A stretch of DNA of 56,953 nt. Source: Lachnospiraceae bacterium. GTDB lineage: Bacteria > Bacillota > Clostridia > Lachnospirales > Lachnospiraceae. The stretch lies in the NCBI GenBank assembly GCA_021201665.1, contig JAJQEO010000017.1, forward strand, positions 1 to 56,953, given 5' to 3'. The notes under the pieces were generated by a model. The model had not been told where the DNA came from, searched no databases, and saw only the letters and a program-made list of their open reading frames with translations. The stretch's first letter is position 1. Each line of letters begins with the position of its first letter. The position numbers were made by a program, and so were the translations under genes. This document shows positions 33,975 to 42,390 of the stretch, in pieces.

Positions 33975-34565
33975 ATGACGTACTACTACAGATTCACCAA
34001 CTACGAGAAGATGGCGCTGTGCGCGTTCGGCTGCCCGGACAAGGAACAGACCTACGACAACCTGAAGCTCGCAGCGTTGATTGCGGTTCAGGAGGAAACC
34101 CGCGCAAAGCTGGAACGGCTGGCAAACAGGCTGAAGGATGTGATGGTGTTTATCGCCAACTACAGGCACGACTTCTATCTCTGTGTTCATGAAATGGAAC
34201 AGGGAATGATTCAGGAGGCACTGGACTATCAGGCGGCAACCGGCGACCTGGAAAACGGATGGCCCTGGAAGAATTACGGCATGGCGCAGCTTGTCAACGC
34301 TTTCTGCAACGAGGACTATTACCAGACTATGAACCGTCTGCGTGCCCTCTCCTGTATCGCAGTCATGCCAGCGTTTGGCTCCATCCTGACGGCAGTCATG
34401 ATTACCGTCAGCAGCATTCACGAGGAAATGCCGGAGGAATATGGGAGCTATCTGAACCGGTGCCGGGAGATTGTCCACCGCGGCGAGCTTCGTAAAAAGA
34501 AAGGCAAGGACAAGTACCGCCAGTATGTGTGGCAGACGCCGTCCGTCATGCCGGAATGGAGGTAA
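33975..34565 (+). CDS. Hypothetical phage/mobile-element protein
   Basis: 196 residues, intact, ATG 33975 behind GAAAGGAGACCC. It starts MTYYYRFTNYEKMALCAFGC, has a basic helical middle (KLERLANRLKDVMVFIANYR) and a basic C-terminus (RKKKGKDKYRQYVWQ). I do not recognise a family. It lies between phage-like fragments (methylase, HNH and small ORFs of that type in this window), and its codon choice is GC-rich like theirs. Confidence 0.6.
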   Translation: MTYYYRFTNYEKMALCAFGCPDKEQTYDNLKLAALIAVQEETRAKLERLANRLKDVMVFIANYRHDFYLCVHEMEQGMIQEALDYQAATGDLENGWPWKNYGMAQLVNAFCNEDYYQTMNRLRALSCIAVMPAFGSILTAVMITVSSIHEEMPEEYGSYLNRCREIVHRGELRKKKGKDKYRQYVWQTPSVMPEWR

Positions 34566-34821
34566 ATAAGTGACCGCGATCCTGACCGGTAAAGGAGGTG
34601 AAGCCTATAAGACCTGAAAACAGGCAAAAATCATTCGCCAATCGGTAAAAATGGCAAAACAGCGATTTTCAGCAGTCCCAGACGGAGAACTCTCCATCTG
34701 AGGCTGCTTTAAATCAAAAAAAGCTGAAAACGCCAATTCGCCAATCGGAGAAAATTGCCCGAAAATGACCCCTTAGAGAAAATTTTTGATTTTTACCCGC
34801 AGGGCACAAGGGAGGTAGTTT

Positions 34822-35157
34822 ATGTACAAGCTCACGAAAAAAGAGAGAGACACAGAGATTTATTACAACCAGTCCAGCGACCCGATGAAGATACGCACCA
34901 ACGACCCGAAGCTCATCCGGAGACTGAAAGGATTGAGCGAGGAATATCCAGAGTTATGCAAGCTCACTGAGGAAGATGAAATCTGCGGTTGCTATTTTGA
35001 TGTGGACAAGCGTCGGATCAGTATCCAGGTGACGAGACCCTACTCCGAGGAACGCCGGAGGAAGCAGAGCGAGTGGGCGAAGGAGAATGGACTGCAAGGA
35101 TACCGCAACAACAAAGAAAGTGCCAGCTATGCCCTTTTCACGGATAAAAGGGCATAG
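34822..35157 (+). CDS. Hypothetical phage-type small protein
   Basis: 111 residues, ATG 34822 behind GGGAGGTAG. It reads MYKLTKKERDTEIYYNQSSD, MKIRTNDPKLIRRLKGLSEE and a basic end, a pattern common in small Clostridia prophage proteins that sit near terminase genes. Function unknown. The 250 bases before it hold two direct copies of ATTCGCCAATCGG (34630 and 34738 areas) and no gene I can support. A strong terminator hairpin overlaps its last codons. Confidence 0.55.
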   Translation: MYKLTKKERDTEIYYNQSSDPMKIRTNDPKLIRRLKGLSEEYPELCKLTEEDEICGCYFDVDKRRISIQVTRPYSEERRRKQSEWAKENGLQGYRNNKESASYALFTDKRA

Positions 35158-35159
35158 CT
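35125..35159 (+). terminator. 14-bp perfect hairpin at a gene end
   Basis: AGCTATGCCCTTTT (35125-35138), loop CACGGAT, AAAAGGGCATAGCT (35146-35159), spanning the stop of the preceding gene. It is A/T-symmetric, so it could end transcription from either side. Confidence 0.75.
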
Positions 35160-35245
35160 TTCCGTGAGAATCCCATTCCCGTTCCAGCCTTTAGGGGATA
35201 CACCAGGCTTTTGATTGCTCAATACACTGTCTGGCAGGTCCCTAT

Positions 35246-35743
35246 CTAACTAAAATTACTTGTTAAAAGCAATATTTCCTCCGGTGTTTCCTGCATTCCC
35301 TGGCGCATCCACTCATCTACCGAACCAAACAACAATCCTGCAACGGCTGACTTGGTGTATCGCTCTATATGATTGGATGACTCATCTATCCTTGTCGCCC
35401 AGCGGATCGTTTCAAATACAAGATCAGACATTCTATGTTTATAGAGAAGGAGGTAAAAGTCCTTGTTCTTATAATAATGCAGAAGCAGGCTTTCAGAGAA
35501 ATATGTGATATCGTTATGGCTCTCAAAATCCTCTCCCCATTCTCGCATCAGGGCGCGGAGGTATTGGGTAAGAATGTCCTTTTTGCTTTCAAAATTACGG
35601 TAAAAAGAGGCTCTGCTCACACCGGCATCATTCACCAGCTCTGTAATAGTAATGTCCTCAAACGCGGTTTTTTCCATTAACCTTATGAGGGAATTAGTAA
35701 TGCATTCCTTGATGAAGGCGTTTAATTCCTGCTTTCTGTTCAT
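35246..35743 (-). CDS. TetR/AcrR-family regulator of the esterase genes
   Basis: 165 residues from ATG 35743, chosen over a start 15 codons upstream because GGGAGAG precedes it. The helix-turn-helix reads EDITITELVNDAGVSRASFY, RNFESKKDIL. The ligand domain is short (YFSESLLLHYYKNKDFYLLL). It is divergent from the carboxylesterase at 35910. The gap contains repeated TGTGATACA-like words (35818-35850), likely its operator. Confidence 0.9.
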   Translation of the reverse strand: MNRKQELNAFIKECITNSLIRLMEKTAFEDITITELVNDAGVSRASFYRNFESKKDILTQYLRALMREWGEDFESHNDITYFSESLLLHYYKNKDFYLLLYKHRMSDLVFETIRWATRIDESSNHIERYTKSAVAGLLFGSVDEWMRQGMQETPEEILLLTSNFS

Positions 35744-35909
35744 GGCTTCTCTCCCAATGTGATACAAATTAAGCGTTGTGTCTCTCATTGAACAGCAGAT
35801 ATTGAAATGCCGTTTTTAATGTGATACACTTGTCTCTGGTGATACATCTGTGACAGATTATAGCACCTGCATAAACTACTGTCAACACATCACAAAAAAC
35901 GGAGGAGTT

Positions 35910-37532
35910 ATGAGAGGCAGAAACAGAAGAAAGAAATTTTTGAGAACCTCAGGCATTGTTCTGTTTGTGGCGATTGGACTGACGGCAGCTGGCGTCTTGC
36001 TTCTTCGGGCAGTGGTGTCCGGCAAATTTGTTCCGGACAATCTCCTGGAGGCGGCTCCGGACAGAATTTCAGATACCATTGAGATTGACCTTACCGATCC
36101 ATTGCATAAGCAGGTGACTGGAGGCGTCATCATTGGGTATAATGCAGATACAGAAGATGTGCAGATTTATAGAGGCATTCCCTATGCCGCACCGCCTGTC
36201 GCTGAACTGCGATGGAAAGCACCGCAGGATGTGGTTGCATGGGAGGGCGTTCGGGAGTGTTTTGAGAACGCACCGAATCCCATTCAAGGCGATAATGAAA
36301 TCAAGCCGGGGGAATTTGGTGCGGAAACTGTACCAGACCCGGCGGCGGGATATTCAGAGGATTGCCTATATCTGAATGTATGGACAAACTCAACTGGTAC
36401 GGATATGCCCGTGGTGTTTTACATTCCCGGCGGTGCATGGGTTAGCGGGGGCTGTTCAGTGGAGAATTATGACGGCGAATATCTGGCTTCGCAGAATGTT
36501 GTTTTTGTCAGCATCAATTACAGACTGGGCATTTTCGGCTGGTTGGCGGCGGATGTACTGGCTGATGAAGATGCCGAAAACTCTACGGGAAACTACGGTT
36601 TAATGGACATTATCAAGGCTTTGGAGTGGGTGCAGGAAAATATTTCTGAATTTGGTGGCAATCCCGATAACATCACACTGTATGGCGGCTCGGCAGGTGG
36701 AAATCTTATTGATTTGTTGATGGTATCCCCTAAAGCGGAGGGTCTTTTCCACAAAGCGGTCAGCATGAGTTATCCGCTGGACATGATTTCTCCTGCATGG
36801 GATAAAAATTTCAAAACAGACTTGGGAAACAAAGTCATTCCAGATGAAGATGCATTGGAAAAACTGCGAAATACTTCCGTTAATGACCTGATGTGTAACC
36901 TCAGTGTGATTAGTGCTTATGCTTTTTCGGGACCGACCTTAGACGGTGTGTACCTTGACATGACCTTTGCTGAAGCTGTTGCACAAGGTAGGGGTGCAAA
37001 GATTGACTATATTGCAGGATTTAACTATAACGATGCTATTCCCTTGACAGCGGATGGCGAAGCAACCGGCGATGCTGCTTTTGTTGCCATGCTTGGCGGC
37101 ACACCGGACGGAGCTACAGACGGTGATGTTTTGCGAACTGTTTACAATGCCCTTGCAGGGTATCGTGCAAAGGCAAGCACCGCCAACACCTATTTACTTC
37201 AGTTTTCACACCCAACAGCCTCACCCGAACAACTTGGAGCAGTACACGGTGGTGATGTTCAATATATGCTAAATTATTTTTCGTTCAACCGTGCCGACTA
37301 CTGGGCAGAAGATGACTTCCATATGGGCAAAATTGCATCAGCGTATTTCATCAACTTTTGTAGAAACGGTAATCCAAACGGTGATAACTTACCTGAGTGG
37401 GAACAGAGCGGCGGAAACGGTGTTTATTTTGAAATGAACCTTACAGGCGGGATGAAACAGATGGATGCCGACAAGACGGAGTTAGTGGAAAACTTTATGA
37501 AACAAAACCCCGATTGCACAATTTTTGAATGA
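35910..37532 (+). CDS. Membrane-anchored carboxylesterase type B
   Basis: 540 residues from ATG 35910 behind GGAGGAG. A basic N-terminus and one hydrophobic helix (TSGIVLFVAIGLTAAGVLLL) form a signal anchor, so the enzyme faces outside. The type-B carboxylesterase fold is marked by YRGIPYAAPPVAELRWKAPQ, EDCLYLNVWT and the nucleophile elbow YGGSAGG (S261). The usual motif is GESAGG, so Gly replaces Glu before the serine. It hydrolyses esters of unknown nature. The next gene overlaps the expression signals at its stop, suggesting an operon under the TetR protein. Confidence 0.9.
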   Translation: MRGRNRRKKFLRTSGIVLFVAIGLTAAGVLLLRAVVSGKFVPDNLLEAAPDRISDTIEIDLTDPLHKQVTGGVIIGYNADTEDVQIYRGIPYAAPPVAELRWKAPQDVVAWEGVRECFENAPNPIQGDNEIKPGEFGAETVPDPAAGYSEDCLYLNVWTNSTGTDMPVVFYIPGGAWVSGGCSVENYDGEYLASQNVVFVSINYRLGIFGWLAADVLADEDAENSTGNYGLMDIIKALEWVQENISEFGGNPDNITLYGGSAGGNLIDLLMVSPKAEGLFHKAVSMSYPLDMISPAWDKNFKTDLGNKVIPDEDALEKLRNTSVNDLMCNLSVISAYAFSGPTLDGVYLDMTFAEAVAQGRGAKIDYIAGFNYNDAIPLTADGEATGDAAFVAMLGGTPDGATDGDVLRTVYNALAGYRAKASTANTYLLQFSHPTASPEQLGAVHGGDVQYMLNYFSFNRADYWAEDDFHMGKIASAYFINFCRNGNPNGDNLPEWEQSGGNGVYFEMNLTGGMKQMDADKTELVENFMKQNPDCTIFE

Positions 37533-37542
37533 GGTAGAGAAT

Positions 37543-38940
37543 GTGAAAAAAGCAGGAAAAGTATTTATGATTATCATAATTTGTGTCGCCGTTTTAGCGG
37601 TAGCACTTATTGGCTTTATGAAGTTGCTGTCAGCGAAGACAGAGCAGGAAAACAAAGCCGCTATGGAAAATCTTAGAGTTACGCTGCATGAGGGTATCAA
37701 CGATCTGGAGTATGCCTATGGGCAGGATTGCAAGGCAGAAATCAAGGAGTACCACGAAAGGGTGGACAGCGACAGCTTCTCGGAATATGTGGTTTACTAT
37801 CCGGCAGATTTGAGCCAAAATTATCCCGTTGTGGTATGGGGAAACGGCTCCGGTGGTACATATCAGGATTATGAGGCCGCATTGAAAAGTCTGGCATCCT
37901 ATGGCTTCATAGTAATCGGAAATGACGATGAGCTTACGGGAAGCGGCAAGACCATTTATGAAATGGGACTGTATGCTGAAAAACTGAATACAGACCCCGA
38001 CAGTATTTTTTATGGAAAACTCAATACTGCAAAAATGGGTGTAGGAGGTCATTCTCAAGGTGCTTGCGGTGCTGTCAATGCGGCAACGAACTATGAACGC
38101 AGTACGGAGTTGTTTTCATCTCTATTTACAACATCTATGCCCAAAATTGAAATGTGCGTGGACTTATTTGACTACTGGGCATACGATCTTTCCGGGGTTG
38201 ACATACCCTACTTTATGACAAGCGGAACGGGTGACTTTGATAATTCCGTTGCACCTCTTTCTTCCATGGAAGAAAATATGAGGGCGTTGCCGGAAGATAC
38301 GGTGGCGGTCATGGCTCGTATGACAGGCTCAGACCACAATATCGTTGGTATCCCCTGTGGCTATATGAACGCATGGTTTTGTTATACCCTTAAAGATGAC
38401 ACGACAGCTGCATCTATCTTTACACAGGATGGAGAGCTTGCAAATAACACTTTACGTTGGCAGGATGTTAAGTTCCATTACCACAGCAGGTTCAGGAAGA
38501 GAAACCGCGCCAGAACAATCGGTGGTCATATGCTTTGGCCGGTGCATAAAGTCCCGACCATCAATACAGCGCGTGGTGGACGAAACGGTTTTTATGACAG
38601 AATAGATTTGACGCTGCAGGAAATCCGCTATATGATGACTGGTGAGCCATGTACAAAAAATCAGGCTGTACGGAATGTGATTAAAAAGGAAAAAGATTGG
38701 TTTGCACTCTTTATGGTTGAGCCGGGTGTGGATGCTTTTAAGAGGTTCATCACGACTTTTAAGCTTCTCCCCTTCGTTTTTGGAGAGGATTACCGTGTTA
38801 TATCTCTCGCTAAATCGGACTTGGCAAACGGTGAATACATTCCCGTTTCCGTAGACGAGCCGGTATTCCCAACAGATTTCAGCCGGTATGTAAAGAATAA
38901 TCTGTATGCCATAGAGAAGCGTAACTGTGAAATTGGCTAA
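37543..38940 (+). CDS. Anchored alpha/beta-hydrolase fused to a DUF6994 C-terminal part
   Basis: 465 residues from GTG 37543, whose Shine-Dalgarno GAGG overlaps the stop of the esterase gene. The N-terminus is a signal anchor (VFMIIIICVAVLAVALIGFM). An extracellular-type alpha/beta-hydrolase follows, with nucleophile GGHSQGA (S171) and histidine in TGSDHNIVG. At about residue 308 the sequence changes to GGHMLWPVHKVPTINTARGG, RNGFYDRIDLTLQEIRYMMT and more, which resembles the C-terminal half of DUF6994 proteins. The join is in frame. Either it is a true two-domain protein or a deletion fusion of two genes. The latter fits the neighbourhood. Confidence 0.75.
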   Translation: MKKAGKVFMIIIICVAVLAVALIGFMKLLSAKTEQENKAAMENLRVTLHEGINDLEYAYGQDCKAEIKEYHERVDSDSFSEYVVYYPADLSQNYPVVVWGNGSGGTYQDYEAALKSLASYGFIVIGNDDELTGSGKTIYEMGLYAEKLNTDPDSIFYGKLNTAKMGVGGHSQGACGAVNAATNYERSTELFSSLFTTSMPKIEMCVDLFDYWAYDLSGVDIPYFMTSGTGDFDNSVAPLSSMEENMRALPEDTVAVMARMTGSDHNIVGIPCGYMNAWFCYTLKDDTTAASIFTQDGELANNTLRWQDVKFHYHSRFRKRNRARTIGGHMLWPVHKVPTINTARGGRNGFYDRIDLTLQEIRYMMTGEPCTKNQAVRNVIKKEKDWFALFMVEPGVDAFKRFITTFKLLPFVFGEDYRVISLAKSDLANGEYIPVSVDEPVFPTDFSRYVKNNLYAIEKRNCEIG

Positions 38941-38957
38941 ACACTGTTTAGCCAATT
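38931..38957 (+). terminator. 12-bp perfect hairpin spanning the stop codon
   Basis: AATTGGCTAAAC-ACT-GTTTAGCCAATT, perfect and centred just after the TAA of the hydrolase fusion. It lacks a U-tract. From here to 39255 I see direct repeats of CCTTTTAATTTT (near 38990 and 39012) and no gene. Confidence 0.7.
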
Positions 38958-39255
38958 GAGAGCCAGCGGCCAACTGTGACGGGTAAACCTTTTAATTTTC
39001 CCTCACACCTTTTAATTTTTCCTCCGCTCTCAAATTTGCGGGGTAAGTTGAAAAGTCGGGAGCAGCCATCACCAGCCAGATATAATCGTAAGAAATGAGC
39101 CGATTCCGGCGGCAATTCACGCGAAAATGCCCGTAAATCAAGCCTTTTTCGGCTCAATGTGTACATATTTTGGGTATGTAGATTGTATCAAAGACAACGT
39201 GCAGATAGATGCGGCGTAGCTTGCGGGAAGGTGTTTGCTTATAAAAAACGAATAA

Positions 39256-39681
39256 TCAGGGCAGAGCGATATTCCGGATGAAAAGGTAGGAAAATTCGAT
39301 TGCCCGGCAGGTAAGCGATTCACACGTATGTGGAGGGTCATCTCCGGAAAATCCATTGGGCCTTAATTCGCGGCAGCGCAGGGAACCAAATTCCTGTTCG
39401 AATTCTTCCGCAAAATGATAGCAGATTTGTACGATTTCTTTTTCATCCATGGAGGAGGCGGAGAAATACAGCCCGATGAACATCAGCGTGCCTTCGACAA
39501 GACCACACTGTGCGCGGAAACCGCCAGCCCCATGCATTCCCAGGGCAGCCGTAAAAACGTCTTTTTGGATGGGAAACTTAAACAGCTCGGACAAACAGGT
39601 CAGGGAGGTCCGGGCACAGTTCAAGTCGTACTGATAATATAGATGATGTACCTTGTTCTGTATATATTCCCTGTATTCCAT
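39256..39681 (-). CDS. C_GCAxxG_C_C-family protein
   Basis: 141 residues. The family pattern is complete: NCARTS near the N-terminus, GMHGAGGFRAQCGLVEGTLM in the middle, then CYHFAEEFEQEFGSLRCREL and CESLTCRA. The conserved cysteines suggest a redox or metal role, and the function is not established. ATG 39681 has only a weak Shine-Dalgarno (GGGGAC). It is isolated, transcribed leftward. Confidence 0.88.
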   Translation of the reverse strand: MEYREYIQNKVHHLYYQYDLNCARTSLTCLSELFKFPIQKDVFTAALGMHGAGGFRAQCGLVEGTLMFIGLYFSASSMDEKEIVQICYHFAEEFEQEFGSLRCRELRPNGFSGDDPPHTCESLTCRAIEFSYLFIRNIALP

Positions 39682-39829
39682 GGATGTCCCCTGCCTTAAA
39701 TATTTGTTCAGGACAGCGCTTTTCAATCTGCGCTGTGCCTCTGACGTTTATCAGTTTAGCAAATTATGGGCAGACAGACAAGCGTAATATTGTGGAAAGA
39801 AAAACCAGCATTAAGATTTCAAAAAGGGT

Positions 39830-39858
39830 TTGACAACCTGTGTCTCTTGCTTTAAGAT
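39830..39858 (+). promoter_or_regulatory. Promoter for the small mobile-element genes
   Basis: TTGACA (39830-39835), 17 bp, TAAGAT (39853-39858). The next 115 bases hold no clear gene before the R3 terminator at 39974, which may act as a transcriptional attenuator for 40152 onward. Confidence 0.6.
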
Positions 39859-39973
39859 GAGGATGACACATCATTTGAACTTCCTCATTACTGATGGAAG
39901 TTGGGAAATTTTATTCCGGCATCGAGTGGGCCGGGATTCAAATTTAGCAGGGAAACCTGCATTATATATAAAG

Positions 39974-40033
39974 GCACTGATTATTTTCTGGGGAAATATT
40001 TGGTGCCTTTTTTTGCGTTCATATGAAATTGTG
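39974..40033 (+). repeat. Dispersed repeat R3, copy A (terminator element)
   Basis: GGCACT...TGGTGCC stem with a T run, then GCGTTCATATGAAAT. The same end, GGTGCCTTTTTGCGTTGC then TATGAAA, occurs at 51355-51383 with a different stem. It is probably a mobile-element terminator reused at several sites. Confidence 0.6.
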
Positions 40034-40151
40034 TCAGAAGGAGGGATGAGAAAACACTCGGACGAAACCAAAGATCCGTATGCTGCTATGACTTATGGGT
40101 GATTAGCATATGCGGCGTTTTACATTGTGGGGAAATGAAAGGAGGAAACGA

Positions 40152-40443
40152 ATGAACAGCAAAAAGAAAACCATCTATAAGTATGGGAGTGTCCGTCTGC
40201 CGCTTGAGACAGGAAGAATGGCCTGGTATAACCAGAAAGGCTTCTGGAGGAATACCGATATCGTGGAACGGATACTGGTGATCGACGGGAATCATGTGGT
40301 ATTTGAGACAGCAAGATACCGAAATGCTGGCAAAGAAAAAATATGACGATGGTGAACTTGTGGTTACGCCCGGAATTATAACGGCACGATTGATGTCGGT
40401 TGCTGAGGATGGGAAGGAACATCAGGATTTCTGGGAATTTTAG
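40152..40443 (+). pseudogene. Small conjugative-element protein, frameshifted
   Basis: ATG behind GGAGGAAACG gives MNSKKKTIYKYGSVRLPLET, then GNHVVFETAR. At about 40315 the frame goes out of phase and ends after 64 codons. The shifted frame continues DTEMLAKKKYDDGELVVTPG, then IITARLMSVAEDGKEHQDFW, to the TAG at 40441. Joined, it makes a protein of about 105 residues of the sort found on Clostridia conjugative elements. A one- or two-base indel broke it. Confidence 0.65.
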
Positions 40444-40459
40444 AGAAAAGGAGACAGGA

Positions 40460-41083
40460 ATGATCAAGGTTATCTACTGGATTGAGAATGAATACAATGA
40501 GGAGACCGGGTGGACGGATGCCGCTCAGAAAGAAAGTTATCTTAAAGAAGTGGCTGAACTGTTCGGACGGGTCGGATGGAAGATGGAAAGGCCGGAAAGC
40601 GGCTGGCCGTCCGCAGTCCTTGCCAGAGGGGAGGAAAAGCTGGAAGTACATCCTCTTTATATTACGGGAAAAGTCAGGGTGGATTCCCCCAAAGGCATAT
40701 CGAAGCTGCTGCTATGTGCAAAGACGTTTCATTTCAGCCAGGTCGAGACAGTGAATATCAGCGAGGATTTGACGGATGTGGAATATCTGATACATCTTCG
40801 TGGTGAACAGGAGCAGATGGAACGGGACATTCTGTCCCTGTGCAGCAGGAGCAAGGGTGACAGGCAGGTATCTTCCGCATGGATATATGAATGGATTGCA
40901 AGAAAGTATCATATCCGGCGGAAAGGCGAGAATGGGGAAGACGTCATCCTGCTGGGCGTTTTTCGGAACCTTATTGAGAAGCTGGTATACCGGGGCAATC
41001 TGGAAGAAAGCAGAGATGACAGGAAAGGGCTTTGCTACCGGATTGTCAGGGATATAGAAAAAGATACCAGCAAGGCGGCATGA
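40460..41083 (+). CDS. Hypothetical conjugative-element protein
   Basis: 207 residues, ATG 40460 behind AAAGGAGACAGG, 16 bases after the preceding frame ends. It begins MIKVIYWIENEYNEETGWTD and includes KLLLCAKTFHFSQVETVNIS and a lysine-rich C-terminal region. I do not recognise a fold. The neighbouring frameshifted gene and the flanking terminators suggest a two-gene cargo cassette from a mobile element. It appears intact. Confidence 0.6.
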   Translation: MIKVIYWIENEYNEETGWTDAAQKESYLKEVAELFGRVGWKMERPESGWPSAVLARGEEKLEVHPLYITGKVRVDSPKGISKLLLCAKTFHFSQVETVNISEDLTDVEYLIHLRGEQEQMERDILSLCSRSKGDRQVSSAWIYEWIARKYHIRRKGENGEDVILLGVFRNLIEKLVYRGNLEESRDDRKGLCYRIVRDIEKDTSKAA

Positions 41084-41107
41084 CTTATCATTATATTTTG
41101 AAGGAAT

Positions 41108-41142
41108 GGGCAGCTTCACGACACATGTGGGCTGCCTTTTTT
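41108..41142 (+). terminator. Rho-independent terminator
   Basis: GGGCAGC...GCTGCC followed by TTTTTT, 25 bases after the hypothetical gene at 40460-41083. Confidence 0.8.
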
Positions 41143-41257
41143 CGCTCCGGTCATTGCTAAACGCTATTGACTGGTGCGGATACAAAACGGCATGGGCAGT
41201 AGCGTTTTATGTCCCGATTTCACAGAAAATCGAGGACGCAAGCCGGAACGGAGCGAA
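41141..41257 (-). repeat. Structured dispersed repeat, degenerate copy E5
   Basis: Bounded by the 9-bp inverted repeat TTCGCTCCG/CGGAGCGAA. On the minus strand it contains GTCCTCGATTTTC-TGT-GAAATCGGGAC (hairpin B, 41237-41211) and GCGTTTAGCA..GACCGGAGCG, the words that mark the 2391-2542 array. It thus links the two hairpin families. No gene lies between here and the LysR end at 41337. Confidence 0.65.
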
Positions 41258-41336
41258 GGATGTGTGTTTTTGTCGTATTTTTTTATTTATAGCTTATATG
41301 GTATATGCTATCCCCAAACTTCCAAATGTGTTTGGA

Positions 41337-42227
41337 TTATGTCTCCACATTTTCCGGAAAGCGTTCTTTCAGCAAATCAATGAGTCTCTCTGCAATTGGT
41401 GTAAAAACCTGATATTTTTTCCAGATGATATACATTTTGGTCTCCAGCTTAGGAGAAAGCGGACGAAAACACAGCCCGCTCTCTGGGCTGACATCAGCCA
41501 GCCGGTCAAATACCAGCAGACATCCCAGTCCTTCCCTGACAAAAACGGAACCGTTATAAAACAGGTTGATGGTACCGACAATGTTAAGATAATCAACGGC
41601 CTCACCGCACCATCTCGGAAGGTCGGCACGGATAGACTGGGGCGAAGTAATGAGCGGAACACCCTGCAGATCTTCAGAATATATCGCAGATTTCTGTGAG
41701 AGCGGATTGTCAGTCCGCATCAGAAGTCCCCAGGTATCGCCTCCGGGCAGTGTCAGATAATTGAACCTTGCAAGATCAGGCGGTTCCACGATGACTGCAA
41801 AGTCGGAGAGTCCCTGTTCCAGATCATTGACCACTACACGGGTATCGCCGCTGGTGATATGAAAACGAAGTCCCGGATATTGCAGGTGGAAATCCTTGAT
41901 GGCGCTGGCCAGGTAATGTATGAGATAAGATTCTGCACAGCCAATCCGTATGTCCCCGCCGGTGATGTCATTAAGAGACTGAAATTCTTCTATGGTTTTA
42001 TCAGCCATTTCAAGAATATCCTCTGCGCGTTTGCGCAGCAGAATCCCTTCCTCCGTCAGATGCACATTATAGTTGCCGCGGGCAAACAGTTTGCATCCAA
42101 GTTCCGCTTCCAGTTCCTTGAGCTGCTTTGACAAAGTGGGCTGGGAAATATGCAGTGATCTGGCTGCGCCTGTGATGCTTCCTTCCCTTGCCACTTCTAT
42201 AAAATACCGCAAAACTCGCAATTCCAT
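41337..42227 (-). CDS. LysR-family transcriptional regulator
   Basis: 296 residues from ATG 42227, behind ACGGAGGTATTTT on the minus strand. The winged helix-turn-helix reads LRYFIEVAREGSITGAARSL, HISQPTLSKQLKELEAEL. The effector domain follows with DIRIGCAESYLIHYLASAIK. It is divergent from the flavodoxin-aldo/keto reductase lipoprotein at 42391. Such LysR genes commonly regulate adjacent flavodoxin/AKR operons in Clostridia, so the fused gene is its likely target. Confidence 0.93.
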   Translation of the reverse strand: MELRVLRYFIEVAREGSITGAARSLHISQPTLSKQLKELEAELGCKLFARGNYNVHLTEEGILLRKRAEDILEMADKTIEEFQSLNDITGGDIRIGCAESYLIHYLASAIKDFHLQYPGLRFHITSGDTRVVVNDLEQGLSDFAVIVEPPDLARFNYLTLPGGDTWGLLMRTDNPLSQKSAIYSEDLQGVPLITSPQSIRADLPRWCGEAVDYLNIVGTINLFYNGSVFVREGLGCLLVFDRLADVSPESGLCFRPLSPKLETKMYIIWKKYQVFTPIAERLIDLLKERFPENVET

Positions 42228-42390
42228 AAAATACCTCCGTTTCCTGTGCCTTCCTGGGCGCATATGCTTCTATTGGTTATATTAACAAATATAGATATTC
42301 TTTGCAAGAATAACTAGAAATAGAAATTAAGTATTTGCCATTCTTTTTCTCTCAATATAAAATAGAAACAGCAAAGGAGGTACCATTGGT

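Noticed and set aside
34620..34790. Direct repeats of ATTCGCCAATCGG considered as an attachment site or iterons.
   Set aside because: Only two copies about 108 bp apart, with no replication or integrase gene next to them; likely chance or a minor phage regulatory repeat.
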